The notes under the pieces are model-generated. The model was not told the DNA's origin. It did not search any database and worked only from the letters and a program-made list of their open reading frames with translations. 64,000 nt of DNA from Galerina marginata (Eukaryota > Basidiomycota > Agaricomycetes > Agaricales > Galerinaceae), in assembly GCA_023014335.1 (NCBI GenBank), contig JAECYW010000008.1, positions 1,860,001 to 1,924,000 of the forward strand, read 5' to 3'. Below, one piece after another: positions 33,357 to 45,300 of the stretch. The first letter of the stretch is position 1; each line of letters begins with the position of its first letter. The position numbers were made by a program, and so were the translations under genes.

Positions 33357-34826
33357 TACCTTACCAGCAAAGCTCAATCAAATATCTCAGTCCTTGCAAA
33401 GCTTTGCTTTAGGTATACCTTTAATACACTTTGAAGTCTCAAATCTGACTCTTTTGACCTTCAAAGGTGACACTCATGACATTCAAAACTCATCTGGCAT
33501 TCTTGGCATTGGCATTAGCATTCAGCATACTTTTGATACTTCTGACATTACTATTCAACATATACCCAATATCCATGGCACTAGACTTCAATATATATCC
33601 GATATATTTACCACTAAGTCCTTTCATAGGACTATATCTAGCATCGATAGTCATGACTTAGTTAGCAAATTTAAACCATGCACTCAACATATGTTTGAGG
33701 CTTTTGTAGAATATATTTATTTGACTAGCTGTTCTTTAAACAAGCTTTCAATAGCACATAATTGGGATGGAAGTAATTGTATTCTTCAACCTGATAACTC
33801 GTCTTTCTTTGGAGCTGGTACTAAAAAAACTCTAACATATGCTTCTATTTCAAAATATATTCTTTTTCAAAATTCCTCAATCTGCATAGATAATACAACA
33901 TTAAAATATAGTGGTCATATGGTATTTAAGGAAGCTTTGGACAAATATAGGAATAAGAATGACATTCTTTTAGTGCGTGTACCTTTGGAGCTATTATGTG
34001 ATAAGATTACTCTAAGTCAAGCCCGTGCTATTGCAAAGTGTCATAATATCAGTAAAATAAGTAAACATTCTTTACCAGCTTTAATGAATGTACTATCTTC
34101 TCATCAGTGTGTTGGTAACTGTGCTGGCTTTTGTACTATTTTTTCCCTTGCACCAGCTATATTAACACCTGCAACACCTGCTGAACGTAACCACACTTGG
34201 TATAACAAGCTTGATAAAATCAAAAAAGCAAATCTTATCGACAATATAGTAGCCCAAAAGAACTTGAAGAAACAGAAAGATATATCACAGTCTGAAGAAA
34301 GAAATAAAGCTTTTCCTCCTCAGCCACCATCTAAAAGTTTACTTTATAAAATCATTTCAGGCTTTATACAAGATACAAGTCCTTCTCAATTTGTAGAAGC
34401 GGGCTGTGCAGTTTGTGGAAGATTAACACCATTTAGAAATCTAATACCCTTAAGTGAAATAAAAGATAGACTAAAGGTATTAATAAACCCAGGTATTACT
34501 CGCAAAGAAAGAAATACTCCTGAAGATCCTATTTCTGATATTACTGGTCCAATTATTGATTCAAAATGTACTCATGCATGTAAAACCTGTTGTGCTAGTT
34601 TAAAGAAAAACAAAATACCCTCATTTGCTTTAGCTTCAGGTTTTTGGATTGGCGAAGTACCAGATGTGCTTAAAAATCTGACTTATGTTGAAAAGCTTTT
34701 AATTGCACGTGTAAGACACAACAGATGCATAGTCAAAGTGGCATCAGGCAGATATAAAATGAGAGCCAATGCTATTACCTTTCAAAATCCAGTCCCAAAA
34801 ATATATGATGTTTTACCACCTCCAGT

Positions 34827-35213
34827 ACTTGGTCAGAGGCCATTGCTGCGCATGGCAAAAACAAGTTCTTACTTTGTGGGTGCATGTTACGAGATAAATA
34901 TATGTTAAATAAGTAAATAATATGTAGTCCGCTCAAATCTGAACCGATTGGGATGATCTTATACTCAAAAAAAGCAGAAAAATGAGGTGATTCTAACAAG
35001 CCTAAAACGGCCTGGTCACGTGACCAGGAAAGCCCTGATTTTTACGATTTTTTTGATACCAAGATCATCAAAATTGGCCCAGTAATGGCTAAGATACAGA
35101 AACCATGCAGGGTCACTATAGCAGTGGGAGAATTTCCATTGGTTTTGTTAGGAACCATTTCTGCCTGCTATGCAGGCCGGAAAACAAGTTCTTTTACTAC
35201 GTAAGAACTTGTA
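34827..35213 (-). mobile_element. HLE-8: short element inside Hel1 coding sequence
   Basis: ACTTGGTCAGAGG at 34827 to AAGAACTTGTA at 35213. The empty site is cctccagt|aaaagagc, which reads PPV-K-ELDEVLAF, matching Hel2 PPVEEMDEILAF with no codon lost. One head ('ccggcctgcatagcagg' subtype) and one palindromic tail. Confidence 0.9.
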
Positions 35214-35568
35214 AAAAGAGCTTGATGAAGTTCTTGCATTTATTTTTACTGGACCTTGCAGACCCACCAAAGATGATATTAAACGCACTCCTTTACTTGT
35301 CCGTCGCAATCATGTAGCTAATGCTTTAAATTGGCTTAAATTAAATCATGCTGATTATTCTGATGTCGGTATCTCAAAAGACAACTTAATGCAATATCCT
35401 GAAAGTGACTGTCCTGTTGTTATTGATTATAGAGAGTCTATTATAAATAAAGATCCAGAAGCCACTAGTGTACATGATAATGAAGAAGAAGATGGTGTAG
35501 AATCAGGTCCTTGCTCATTTACTGTTCAAGGTCTTACAGGACAAGAGTTTTCAGAGCTTTCTATTGAT

Positions 35569-36841
35569 ACTTGGTCAGAGGCCATTGCTGCGCATGGCAA
35601 AAACAAGTTCTTACTTTCAGGGTGAGTCCGACTATAAATAAAGGTTAAATAAGTAAATAATATGTATTCTGCTCAAATCTGAACGGATTAGGATGATCTT
35701 ATACTCAAAAAAAGCAGAAAAATGAGGCGGTTCTAACAAGCCTAAAACGGCCTGGTCACGTGACCAGGAAGGCCCTGATTTTTACGAATTTTTTGATACC
35801 AAAATCATTAAATTTGGCCCAGTAATGGCTGAGATACAGAAACCATGCAGGGTCACTGTATCAGTGGGAGAATTTCCATTGGTTTTGTTAGGAACCATTC
35901 TTGCCTGCTATGCAGGCCGGAAAACAAGTTCTTTTACTACGTAAGAACTTGTAACAAGATTAATTAATTGACTACAATAAGAACTTGTAACAAAATTAAT
36001 TCTTATGTCGCTTAGTTCTTATCGGATTGCCTTGAAACAAAGTGTGTAATTATCAGAAAAATCAGGGCTAAAAGATGGTGTCACATACATATTGTCACAT
36101 TTTTATGTGACTTACCAAATGCGGAATATTGTTGAAAACACAGTAAATAAGCTATATTGAGAGATTTTAAAGGCATTAAAATAAAATAAAAATACTGATA
36201 ATGGTTTTTTTACCTAACAGGTGGTCTGTGCGCACATATCATATGACATATCCCTGAGAATATTTTTGTCCAAGTTGGTGCATTGCCAAATCCAAGGCAA
36301 TTGCACAAAGTCCTGCTGTGAGTTTGATTATGTAAGCTTCTAGAACATTATTTTCATGTTATTTGGTCATGTTTTGCAACGTTTGGTGTGCCTTTTATGG
36401 GTTATCCAGTCAGTTTAACACCAATTTTCGGATTTTCACCAAGTTGAGCTGGCTGTTTGCCAGATTTGACACCATGACATCATTGCAAAACATATGTAAA
36501 TATTTGTACATTATTCTATATTGGTCTGAGCAACACATTTTAGCATATCTAGCTCATTCAAATCTGTTTTAAGCATAAATTCACACAAATTTGCGCTTTT
36601 TGGGTCGTGTGAACAAGTCACATGACCTAATCAACCCTGGATACACATGCCACATGAAAGCCCTGATTTTTACGAATTTTTTGATACCAAGATCATTAAA
36701 TTTGGCCCAGTAATGGCTGAGATACAGAAACCATGCAGGGTCACTGTATCAGTGGGAGAATTTCCATTGGTTTTGTTAGGAACCATTCTTGCCTGCTATG
36801 CAGGCCGGAAAACAAGTTCTTTTACTACGTAAGAACTTGTA
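35569..36841 (-). mobile_element. HLE-9: two-head element inside Hel1 coding sequence
   Basis: ACTTGGTCAGAGG at 35569 to AAGAACTTGTA at 36841. Tail, head, 700-bp middle, head. The empty site is attgat|actataaagg, giving SID-T-IKAKALEHL against Hel2 SLKALKAIALKHL, the same length. Both heads carry the same unusual 'attcttgcctgctatgcagg' variant and nearly the same sequence. That agrees with one head having been copied from the other. Confidence 0.9.
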
Positions 36842-39800
36842 ACTATAAAGGCTAAAGCTTTGGAACATCTTATGAGCAATGGAAAAATTTTATTTGCTGG
36901 CCATTCTGAAAAACCTTGCTCAATATTTAAAAATCCTCAGTTGTTTCCTTCTATGCTTCCATGGCTTTTTCCATATGGTCATGGTGGTATAGGTCAATCA
37001 ATAATGAACAAAATCCATTCACCTTTGGTCCAGAAAAGACATCTTTTAATGTATCATGATAAAAGGTTTCAAACTGATCCTAATTTTCCTTTGATTGCAT
37101 TTAATCATAAACAGATTTCTCAAAGTACAAGTCGAGGAAGACTAGTAGTGCAAAGGTCTTATTTTTCTGAAATGGCTAATTGCCTATTAAACCTTAATCA
37201 TTCAGTGTTATCTAATATTAGCAAGCGCCTTTCTCTTGGTGAGCGTGTAAAACCTGAAACTGAAGAGGAAAAACTATGCTATAAAGTCATACAAGACTTG
37301 GATACAATTGGAGGTCATGTTGAAGGTTCTTTAGCAGGTAAAAAGTCTATGCGCAATAAAATATGGTCTTTGATTTCCTATATAGGTGCTCCTTCTTGGT
37401 TTATTACACTTTCTCCTGCAGATAGTAAACATCCAATCTGTCTTTATTTTGCTGATAAGGATATTGAGTTCAAACCTGAGATTTGTCTACCAGATGAAGC
37501 TTATCGCCTAGTTGCTCAAAACCCTGTGGCAGCTGCAAGATTCTTTCATTTTATGTGTGAAACCTTCATTAAACATGTATTGGGTGTTGGCAATAACTCT
37601 CCAGGCTTGTATGGTAAAACAAATGCTTACTATGGAACAGTTGAACAGCAAGGTCGTCTAACTTTGCATCTACATCTTCTATTATGGATTAAAAATTCAC
37701 TTTCACCTCAGGAGATCAGAGATCGCATCATGGATATTACTTCTGACTTTCAAAAACAAATAGTTGAATATTTGGAAAGTGTTCATCAAGGTGAATTATT
37801 AAATGAAAAGCCATTAGCTGATATCCTTGCATCTTTTAAATCTAAGCAAGAACAAACTGATTATTCAGATCCAACAAAAACAATGCCAAAACCTCCACCT
37901 GAGTTATGTAAATCAAAAAATTGTACAGATTGTTCCAAATGCAAAGAATTAAATGAATGGTGGGTCAAATTTGAAGAAGAGACCAATGATATACTTGCAA
38001 GATCTAATAGACATGACTGTAGAACTGATATTGAAACCAAAGATGGTAGATCTGTAAGAAAAGGCTGCAAAAATAGCAAAGGTGAATGTAAAGCAAGATT
38101 TCCTAGAGATATTGTTGAGAATACAATGGTTGAATCACTTACAGGGGCTCTAAAATTAAAAAAAGGTGAAAGTTGGATGAATACATTTACACCAGCTCTG
38201 TCTTATCTTATTAGAGCAAATACAGATGTAACAAGTCTTTTGTCTGGAACTTCAGTCAAAGCTGTTGTTGCTTATGTTACAGATTATGTTACCAAACCAG
38301 GTCTTACAACTTATTCAATCTTTGATACAGTGCGCCAAATATTTTCTAAAAATTCAGAGTTACTAGGTGGTAGCAGTAGTCGCCAAGAAACTGCTAGAGC
38401 TTTAATGACTAAAATGGTCAACTCACTTACATCTAAAATGGAAATAGGAAGTCCAATGGCATCTTTATATCTATTAGGAAATCCAGATCATTATACTCAG
38501 CATAAATTTATAAAGTTTTACTGGAGACTCTATGTCCGCAAAGTCAGAGATGCATGGGGTGATAATGATAAAGAAGAAAGTCCAGAAAAAGTTGTTCTTG
38601 ATAAGAATCTTGGAGACTATGTTGGTCTTTCTAAAGTTGATGATTATATTTATCGCCCAAACATACACAAAAATATCACTTTATATGAATGGATTCGCAG
38701 ATCAGAAACTACAAGGCGCTCAAAAAAGAACTTGAAAAAATTTGACTCCTTGCAAGATATACTCAATGGTCAGCTTGATAATATTGAAGAAGAAGAATTA
38801 GATGAGCAGCTGGATTCAAATGATGAGCTAGATATTATTTCACAAGTTGGTGGTGGCAAATCTAGCCAGTCAGATGATGAATTAAATATTCAAAATAGTA
38901 CTATCAATAAAATTACTGAAACAAGTCTTAATATAAAGTATAACTTCTTATCTGGTCATCCTCTGTATAGAACACATGAGGTAGTTTATAAAACCAATGA
39001 TCCCTTAGTAGTTCCAGTGTTTTTAGGTGGCATTCTTCCTAGAAGTGATCAAGGTGATAGAGAATATTATTGTATAACAATGTTAACACTTTTTAAACCA
39101 TGGAGAACTGGAAGAGATCTTAAGCTTGAAAATCAAACCTGGGATGAAGCTTTTAATGCTTTCAAATTTGCTAAACATCAAAACCAGTTGATGAAGAATT
39201 TCAATTTAAGATATGAATGCAATGATGCCAGAGATGATTACTCTGCTAAATTGAAAAAAGGTGCAGCTCAAAAGAATAGTATATTTGGATCTTGGATTGA
39301 TAGTGAACAAACTCTTAATGAACTAGATCAGACAGCATTGGACTATACTGATGATGGTCCACTAGCATCTTTTGATAATGAACAAGACATGTCTGAACTT
39401 CTTATCAATGATGCAGCTAAAACTGAAGAAATGGCTCAGATTGAAAAAGTAGTTCAAAATATAGGCTGGCTGGATAGCTCCAAAGACAATACTATAAAAC
39501 CTGATAGCACCTTTAAACCTACTGAGAATTTCAATAGCAGTGAATGGAATTCTATAGTTGATGCTGCTAAAAAAGATGTCATTGCTCAAAGAATGAAGGA
39601 TCTGCCATCAGGTATTAATAAATCTACTGATAACCATGAGTCTCATGATGAAGTTGTAGTATCAGATATATCATATATTAATAAGGATTTCCAGGCTGAG
39701 AAATTGAATGAACAGAAATTCATTGATGATACTGTTAGTAAATTTAGTTTGAATACAGAACAAGAGCGTGCATTCCGCATTGTGGCTAATCATGCAACCC

Positions 39801-40143
39801 TTCATAAAACTGAACCTCTTAAAATGTATCTAGGTGGAATGGGTGGAACTGGTAAATCTCAGGTTATTAAAGCTTTAATTGCTTTTTTTGAACTAAGAAA
39901 AGAAAAACATCGCATTATGATTCTGGCTCCTACTGGTTCAGCAGCTGCTTTACTCAAAGGATCTACATATCATTCAGCTCTAGGTATTCAAACTGAGGCA
40001 ATGAAAAAAAATGAACAAACCAATTTAGCTCAGGTTTATGCTAGACTTGAAGGTGTTGAATATATTTTTCTTGATGAAGTTTCAATGTTATCATGTCTTG
40101 ATCTTTATAAAATCAGTGCTCAGCTTGCTAAACTTAAAAATAT

Positions 40144-41382
40144 TACAAGTTCTTATGTAGTAAAAGAACTTGTTTTCTACACTTGATAGCAGAAGGAAAT
40201 GGTTTCTAACGCAATGGTTGGAAATTCTCTCACTGCTATACTGACCCTGCATGGTTTCTGTATCTCAGCCATTACTGGGCCAATTTTCATGATCTTGGTA
40301 TCAAAAAATTTGTAAAAATCAGGGCTTTCATGTGGCATGTGTATCCAGGGTCGATTAGGTCATGTGACCTGCTCACACGTCCCAAAAAACGCAAATTTGT
40401 GTAAATTTCCACTTGAAATGGATTTCAGTGAGCTAGATAGGCTAAAATGTGTTGCCCAGACCAATCTAAAATAATGTACAAATATTTACATATGTTTTGC
40501 AATGATGTCATGGTGTCAAATCTGGCAAACAGCCAGCTCAACTTGGTGAAAATCCGAAAATTGGTGTTAAACTGACTGGACAACCCATAAAAGGCACACC
40601 AAACATTGCAAAACATGACCAAATAACATGAAAATAATGTTTTAGAAGCTTACATAATCAAACTCACAGCAGGACTTTGTGCAAATCCCTTGAAATCAGT
40701 TAAGGCACCAAGTTAGACCAAAATATTCTCAGGGACATGTCATGTGATATGTGTGCACAGACCATCTCTTAGGTAAAAAAACATCATTAGTATTTTTATT
40801 TTATTTTAATGCCTTTAAAATCTCTTAAAATGGCTTATTTACTGTGTATTTCAAACAATATTCCGCATTTGGTAAGTCACATGAAAATGTGACAATACAT
40901 ATGTGACAGCATTTTATAGCCCTGATTTTTCTGATAATTACACACTTTATTTCAAGGCAATCCGATAAAAACTAAGCGACGTATGAATTAATCTTGTTAC
41001 AAGTTCTTACGTAGTAAAAGAACTTGTTTTCTACACTTGATAGCAGAAGGAAATGGTTTCTAACGCAATGGTTGGAAATTCTCTCACTGCTATACTGACC
41101 CTGCATGGTTTCTGTATCTCAGCCATTACTGGGCCAATTTTCATGATCTTGGTATCAAAAAATTCGTAAAAATCAGGGCCTTCCTGGTCACGTGACCAGG
41201 CCGTTTTAGGCTTGTTAGAATTGCCTTATTTTTCTGCTTTTTTTGAGTATAAGATCATCCCAATCGGTTCAGATTTGAGCGGACTATGCAATATTTACTT
41301 ATTTAACCTTTATTTATAGTCAGACTCACCTAGAAAGTAAGAACTTGTTTTTGCCATGTGCAGCAATGGCCTCTGACCAAGT
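40144..41382 (+). mobile_element. HLE-10: two-head element inside Hel1 helicase, opposite orientation
   Basis: TACAAGTTCTTA after T 40143, ending CTCTGACCAAGT at 41382. Heads at 40144 and about 41000, then the tail. The empty site is aaaaatat|tgttgataat, giving LKN-I-VDNPFGGMN against Hel2 LNNFDQPFGGMN. It lies between Walker B and the AGDFAQL motif of the helicase. Confidence 0.9.
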
Positions 41383-42598
41383 TGTTGATAATCCATTTGG
41401 TGGTATGAATATGATTTTTGCTGGAGATTTTGCTCAACTAGCACCTGTTAAAGGTGCTTCTCTTTACAGTGGAGGAGTTGGTACTACAATTAATGCTGCT
41501 ATGACAGAACCTGGCCAGCAAACTGCAATAGGCAAAGCTTTATGGCATCAGATAACTACAGTTGTGATTTTGCGACAAAACATGAGACAAAGATTTCAAT
41601 CTCCTGCAGATACTAAACTTCGCACTGCTTTAGAAAATATGCGCTATGCAGCCTGTACAGCTTCTGATATTCAGTTTCTCAGAACAAGAATAGCTGGAAA
41701 AAGAAAGGATCAGCCCAATATTGCTAGTTCATTATTCCGCAATGTCTCAATCATTCTAGGTTTAAATTCTGAAAAGGATAAAATCAATGATCTGGGATGT
41801 CAGAGGTTTGCAAAAGACACTGGTCAGACTTTAACTGATTTTTATTCTGTGGATACTATTGGTGAAAGTGTTCCACCTGAAACACTTAGACTTTTAAAGA
41901 GAAAAAATCCTCAAACTAAAACAATCAGAAAAAAACAAGTCTCTCTTCCTTTAAAACTTCAAAATATTCTATGGAATATGAGATATTCAATGACTGAAAC
42001 TGTTCCTGGAAAATTGTCTTTATGTTTTGGAATGCCAGTTATGATTCGCAATAATGATGCTACAGAATTATGTATCACACGTGGTCAAGAAGCTCATGTT
42101 GTAGGCTGGCAAGCTTCAAAAGGTGCTGAAAATCATTTGGTTCTTGATGTTTTATTTGTCAAACTTGATTCACCAGCTAAGACAATTCAACTCAAAGGTC
42201 TTCCTCAAAATGTTGTTCCTTTAACTCGCTCTAGCAAGAGTGTTCTTTGTTCAGGTTTAAAATCTCCTATTTCAATTAATAGATCTCAAGTTTCTGTGCT
42301 TCCAAATTTTGCAATGACTGATTATGCTTCACAAGGAAAAACAAGAGAATACAATGTTGTAAATTTGAATAGTTGTCGCAGTCATATGGCTTATTACACT
42401 GCATTATCTAGAGGTTCAACTGCTGAAGGCACTATTATTCTTCAAGGCTTTGATGATCATAAAATTACATGTGGTATATCTGGTTATCTAAGACAAGAAT
42501 TCAGAGAACTTGAGTTATTAGATGAGATTACTAGACTCAAATATCTTGATCAACTTCCTACTTCAATTACTGGAAAACTTAGAAATATTATATAATAA

Positions 42599-43698
42599 GA
42601 CAGTATCAACAAATCAAAGGCACAGGTTATTGTCCACCTTGTATAGATAAAGCTCTACAATGGTCTAAAGAAAAGCCAATGGAAAATACACCAGCTGTTA
42701 AAGATAGTCCATGGACTATTATCAATAAGAAGCCTGTGGTTTCAAAAGCTAAAACCTTTGTTGCACAACACTTTCAGCCTGCCAAAGGTTCAATCCCAGT
42801 TAAAGTAAACAATTTAAAGAGAAAAATAGAAGATACTGAAATACCTATAGTTCCATTAGAGGCTAAAAAAATCATTAAGACCAAAAAACCCAAAATTACT
42901 TCTGATATTGAACTTCAAGGCTTAAAATGGGATTCAGTCAATTATAGCTGTTCTTATGACTCATTATTTACAATATTGTTCAATTTATGGTCTCAAAACA
43001 AAAAACAATGGACCAAGGAGCTTAGTCAATATGGAGAATTTACACAAACTTTGGTAAAGGGATATAAAAATGTTCAAACTGGATCTCAAACATTATCTGC
43101 AGTTAGAGATTTGGTTAGACATGAATTAAAAACATCTCAACCAGATAAATTCCCTATAGGGCATACAGGAACTGATATCCGTGATCTTTTACAATCAATG
43201 TTCCAAAAGCCCAATCAGAAAGATATCAGTTATGAAAAGTGCAGTGATTGTAATTATGAAGCAACTTCTCAAATTCAATCTCAATCTTTGATATTTATTA
43301 CATGTTCTTCACATAAATCTACTCAGTCAAACTTTAAACACTGGCAAAACCAAAAGAAATATTGTGGACTATGTACTAAAAAAGTTTGTATAACAAGATA
43401 TTTTACTATTTCACCAAGTTTTATATGTTTTAGTTTGGAGGTTAAAAAGATTATAAGTAAATATATTAAAATTGAAAACCAAGACAAGAGTATAACTAGA
43501 TTATCATTAAAAGGTATTATATATAGTGGAAGCAATCATTTTACATCAAGATTTATAGTTAATAATGAAATCTGGTACCATGATGGTATTTCTACTGGTG
43601 CTAAATGTATAAAAGAAGGACAGTTAGATGATTTTGAAGGAGATTTATTATTTAAGTGCAAAAAGAAAGAAGCAGTGGTTGTTATATATGGAGTATGA
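42599..43698 (+). pseudogene. Hel1 C-terminal cysteine-protease-like domain, frameshifted from helicase
   Basis: The frame from about 42599 reads IRQYQQIKGTGYCPPC.. and aligns with the Hel2 continuation IRSFQNWKGADFVP. The helicase frame stops at TAATAA just before, so a 1-2 nt indel near 42590 breaks the fusion. Key residues are YSCSYDSLFTIL (candidate catalytic Cys), a zinc-like pair CSDC..CGLC, and NHFTSRFIVNNEIWYHDG (candidate His plus Asp/Asn). This layout resembles a papain-fold OTU/USP-type peptidase. Protease-like domains (OTU) are known on Helitron2/Helentron proteins; the exact family here is inference. Confidence 0.65.
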
Positions 43699-43855
43699 AT
43701 TGATAATAATTATACAGAGCTGATAATATACTGGTAGTTTGTAGAGTAATTTAGTTTAATTGCTAATTAGGTTTTTTCTAACTAATGTAGTTTAATTCAA
43801 ACAGTTAAAAGGATATTTGTAACAAGTGTACTATTATAGATAAGAAGCAGCAAAG

Positions 43856-43902
43856 AAAAAGAACTCGTTTTTGCCATGCGAAGCAATGGCCTCTAAACAA
43901 GT
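43856..43902 (+). other. Hel1 3' terminus
   Basis: AAAGAACTCG, four T, GCCATGCGAAGCAATGGC (5-bp stem hairpin), then CTCTAAACAAGT. Compared with the HLE 3' end the spacing is identical and only about five bases differ. This is the strongest link between a helicase-encoding element and the HLE family. Confidence 0.85.
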
Positions 43903-44279
43903 ATGGGTTTCGGGTTGTCAAGGCGTGGGTGGGTGAAGGTTTTTGGGTCGGGTCTGGGTTCTGAAGTGGGCGTCGGGTTCTGAAGGCGGAGAGAGTGCAG
44001 CAGCTGCGGCTGCCAGGAGATGTTCGGGCTTCAGTCCTTATGTGGTATTGGCGTAGCAGTGGGGGCCGTCCCTCCCTCGGGACTGGGCGGTTAGGTGGTC
44101 CGTCCCCCCTAGCAAAGGCCTGGCGCACAAAGGACGCCGTTGGAAGGATTCGGAAGAAGCGGAGGGGTTCGGGTTCAGTTCGGGGATTAGTAGTTTACTG
44201 CGCGCTTTCGACTGGGAATTTGTATTAGTTAGGCGACCGGACTGCTTTCGTGCACCGGTATATAAATTGTTGATTTTAA
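43903..44279 (+). repeat. LINE 3' UTR relic, poly(A) tail displaced to 54457-54477
   Basis: The sequence is the reverse complement of the 3' UTR of the LINE at 13403-13776, with scattered substitutions, starting ATGGGTTTCGGGTTG and ending TATAAATTGTTGATTTTAA. HLE-11 is inserted at the start of its A tail. The A-run resumes immediately after HLE-11, at 54457-54477. The left edge coincides with the Hel1 3' end after a T in the LINE sequence. This is what Hel1 insertion into a LINE copy would leave, although the other half of the LINE is not seen. Confidence 0.8.
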
Positions 44280-45267
44280 ACTTGGTCAGAGGCCATTGCT
44301 GCACATGGCAAAAACAAGTTCTTACTTTGGGTGTGAGGCAGTACCTCGAGAAATGTTATTACATAAATACATGTTAAATAAGTAAATAATATGTAGTCCG
44401 CTCAAATCTGAACCAATTGGGATGATCTTATACTCAAAAAAAGCAGAAAAATGAGGCGGATCTAACAAGCCTAAAACGGCCTGGTCACGTGACCAGGAAG
44501 GCCCTGATTTTTACGAATTTTTTGATACCAAGATCATCAAAATTGGCCCAGTAATGGCTGAGATACAGAAACCATGCAGGGTCACTGTATGAGTGGGAGA
44601 ATTTCCAACCATTGCGTTAGAAACCATTTCTGCCTGCTATGCAGGCCGGAAAACAAGTTCTTTTACTACGTAAGAACTTGTAACAAGATTAAGTATTAGA
44701 CTACAATAAGAACTTGTAATAAGATTAATTCTTACGTCACTTAGTTTTTATCGGATTGCCTTGAAACAAAGTGTGTAATTATCAGAAAAATCAGGGCTAA
44801 AAGATGGTGTCACATATGTATTGTCACACCTTTATGTGACTTACCAAATGCGGAATATTGTTTGAAATACACTATATTGGGAGATTTAAAGGCATTAAAA
44901 TAAAATAAAAATACAGATGATGTTTTTTTTACCTAAGGGATGGTCTGTGCACACATATCACATGACATATCCCTGAGAATATTTTGGTCTAACTTGGTGC
45001 CTCAATTGATTTCAAGGGATTTGCACAAAGTCCTGCTGTGAGTTTGATTATGTAAGCTTCTAGAACATTATTTCCATGTTATTTGGTCATGTTTTGCAAT
45101 GTTTGGTGTGCCTTTTATGGGTTATCCAGTCAGTTTAACACCAATTTTCGGATTTTCACCAAGTTGAACTGACTGTTTGCCTGATTTGGACACCATGACC
45201 TCATTGCAAAACATATGTAAATATTTGTACATTATTCTAGATTTGTCTGGGCAACATATTTTAGCAT

Positions 45268-45300
45268 TATGAGTCCTTTGATTTATCAAAGACTCATTCT
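45268..45300 (+). other. Hel2 5' terminus hairpin
   Basis: ATGAGTCCTTTGAT, two T, then ATCAAAGACTCAT form a stem with one bulged C. The outer ATGAGTCCTTT also pairs with AAAGGACTCAT near the 3' end (54117-54128). HLE 5' ends show the same design with different bases. Confidence 0.85.

Larger units (their letters stand above)
33359..42595 (+). pseudogene. Hel1 Rep-helicase (Helitron transposase), disrupted by three HLEs
   Basis: Coding segments 33359-34826, 35214-35568, 36842-40143 and 41383-42595 join in one frame when HLEs are removed; each junction matches the homologous Hel2 protein without gain or loss of a codon. An N-terminal zinc-binding-like segment (ETGCAVC-type: EAGCAVCGRLTPF..CTHACKTCC) precedes the Rep domain. 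The Rep has the HUH motif LHLHLLLW (37660-37690) and paired tyrosines AYVTDYVTKPG (about 38266-38300). The Pif1-like helicase has Walker A GGMGGTGKS (about 39832), YIFLDEVSML, GGMNMIFAGDFAQLAP, DYASQGKTR and YYTALSRGST. It would nick, unwind and rejoin single-stranded DNA during rolling-circle transposition. It is followed by a frameshift near 42590 that separates the protease-like domain. Confidence 0.85.
30392..43902 (+). mobile_element. Hel1: Helitron/Helentron-like element, interrupted by four younger insertions
   Basis: The 3' end is clear at 43902: AAAGAACTCG, TTTT, the GCCATGCGAAGCAATGGC hairpin and CTCTAAACAAGT, followed by a LINE 3' region. This end differs from the HLE 3' end at only a few bases. 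The 5' end was not located. A probable first exon starts with ATG at 30392 (MKLLLIFLVFF), matching the position and hydrophobic character of Hel2's first exon (MQLLTWFFLLW). The expected 5' repeat ACGAGTTCTTT was not found. The element carries a Tc1/mariner transposon and HLE-8, -9 and -10. The start given is therefore a minimum. Confidence 0.65.

Noticed and set aside
34827..36841. TA target-site duplication for HLEs
   Set aside because: Treating TA as a duplication adds one base at the Hel1 junctions and breaks the frame. Insertion after T without duplication (or a single T) fits every tested site.
34827..41382. HLEs as self-splicing or spliceosomal introns (introner-like), since removal restores frames
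   Set aside because: They occur in both orientations relative to the host gene, also in non-coding DNA, a poly(A) tail and other HLEs. Their ends are not GT-AG. DNA insertion explains all cases.
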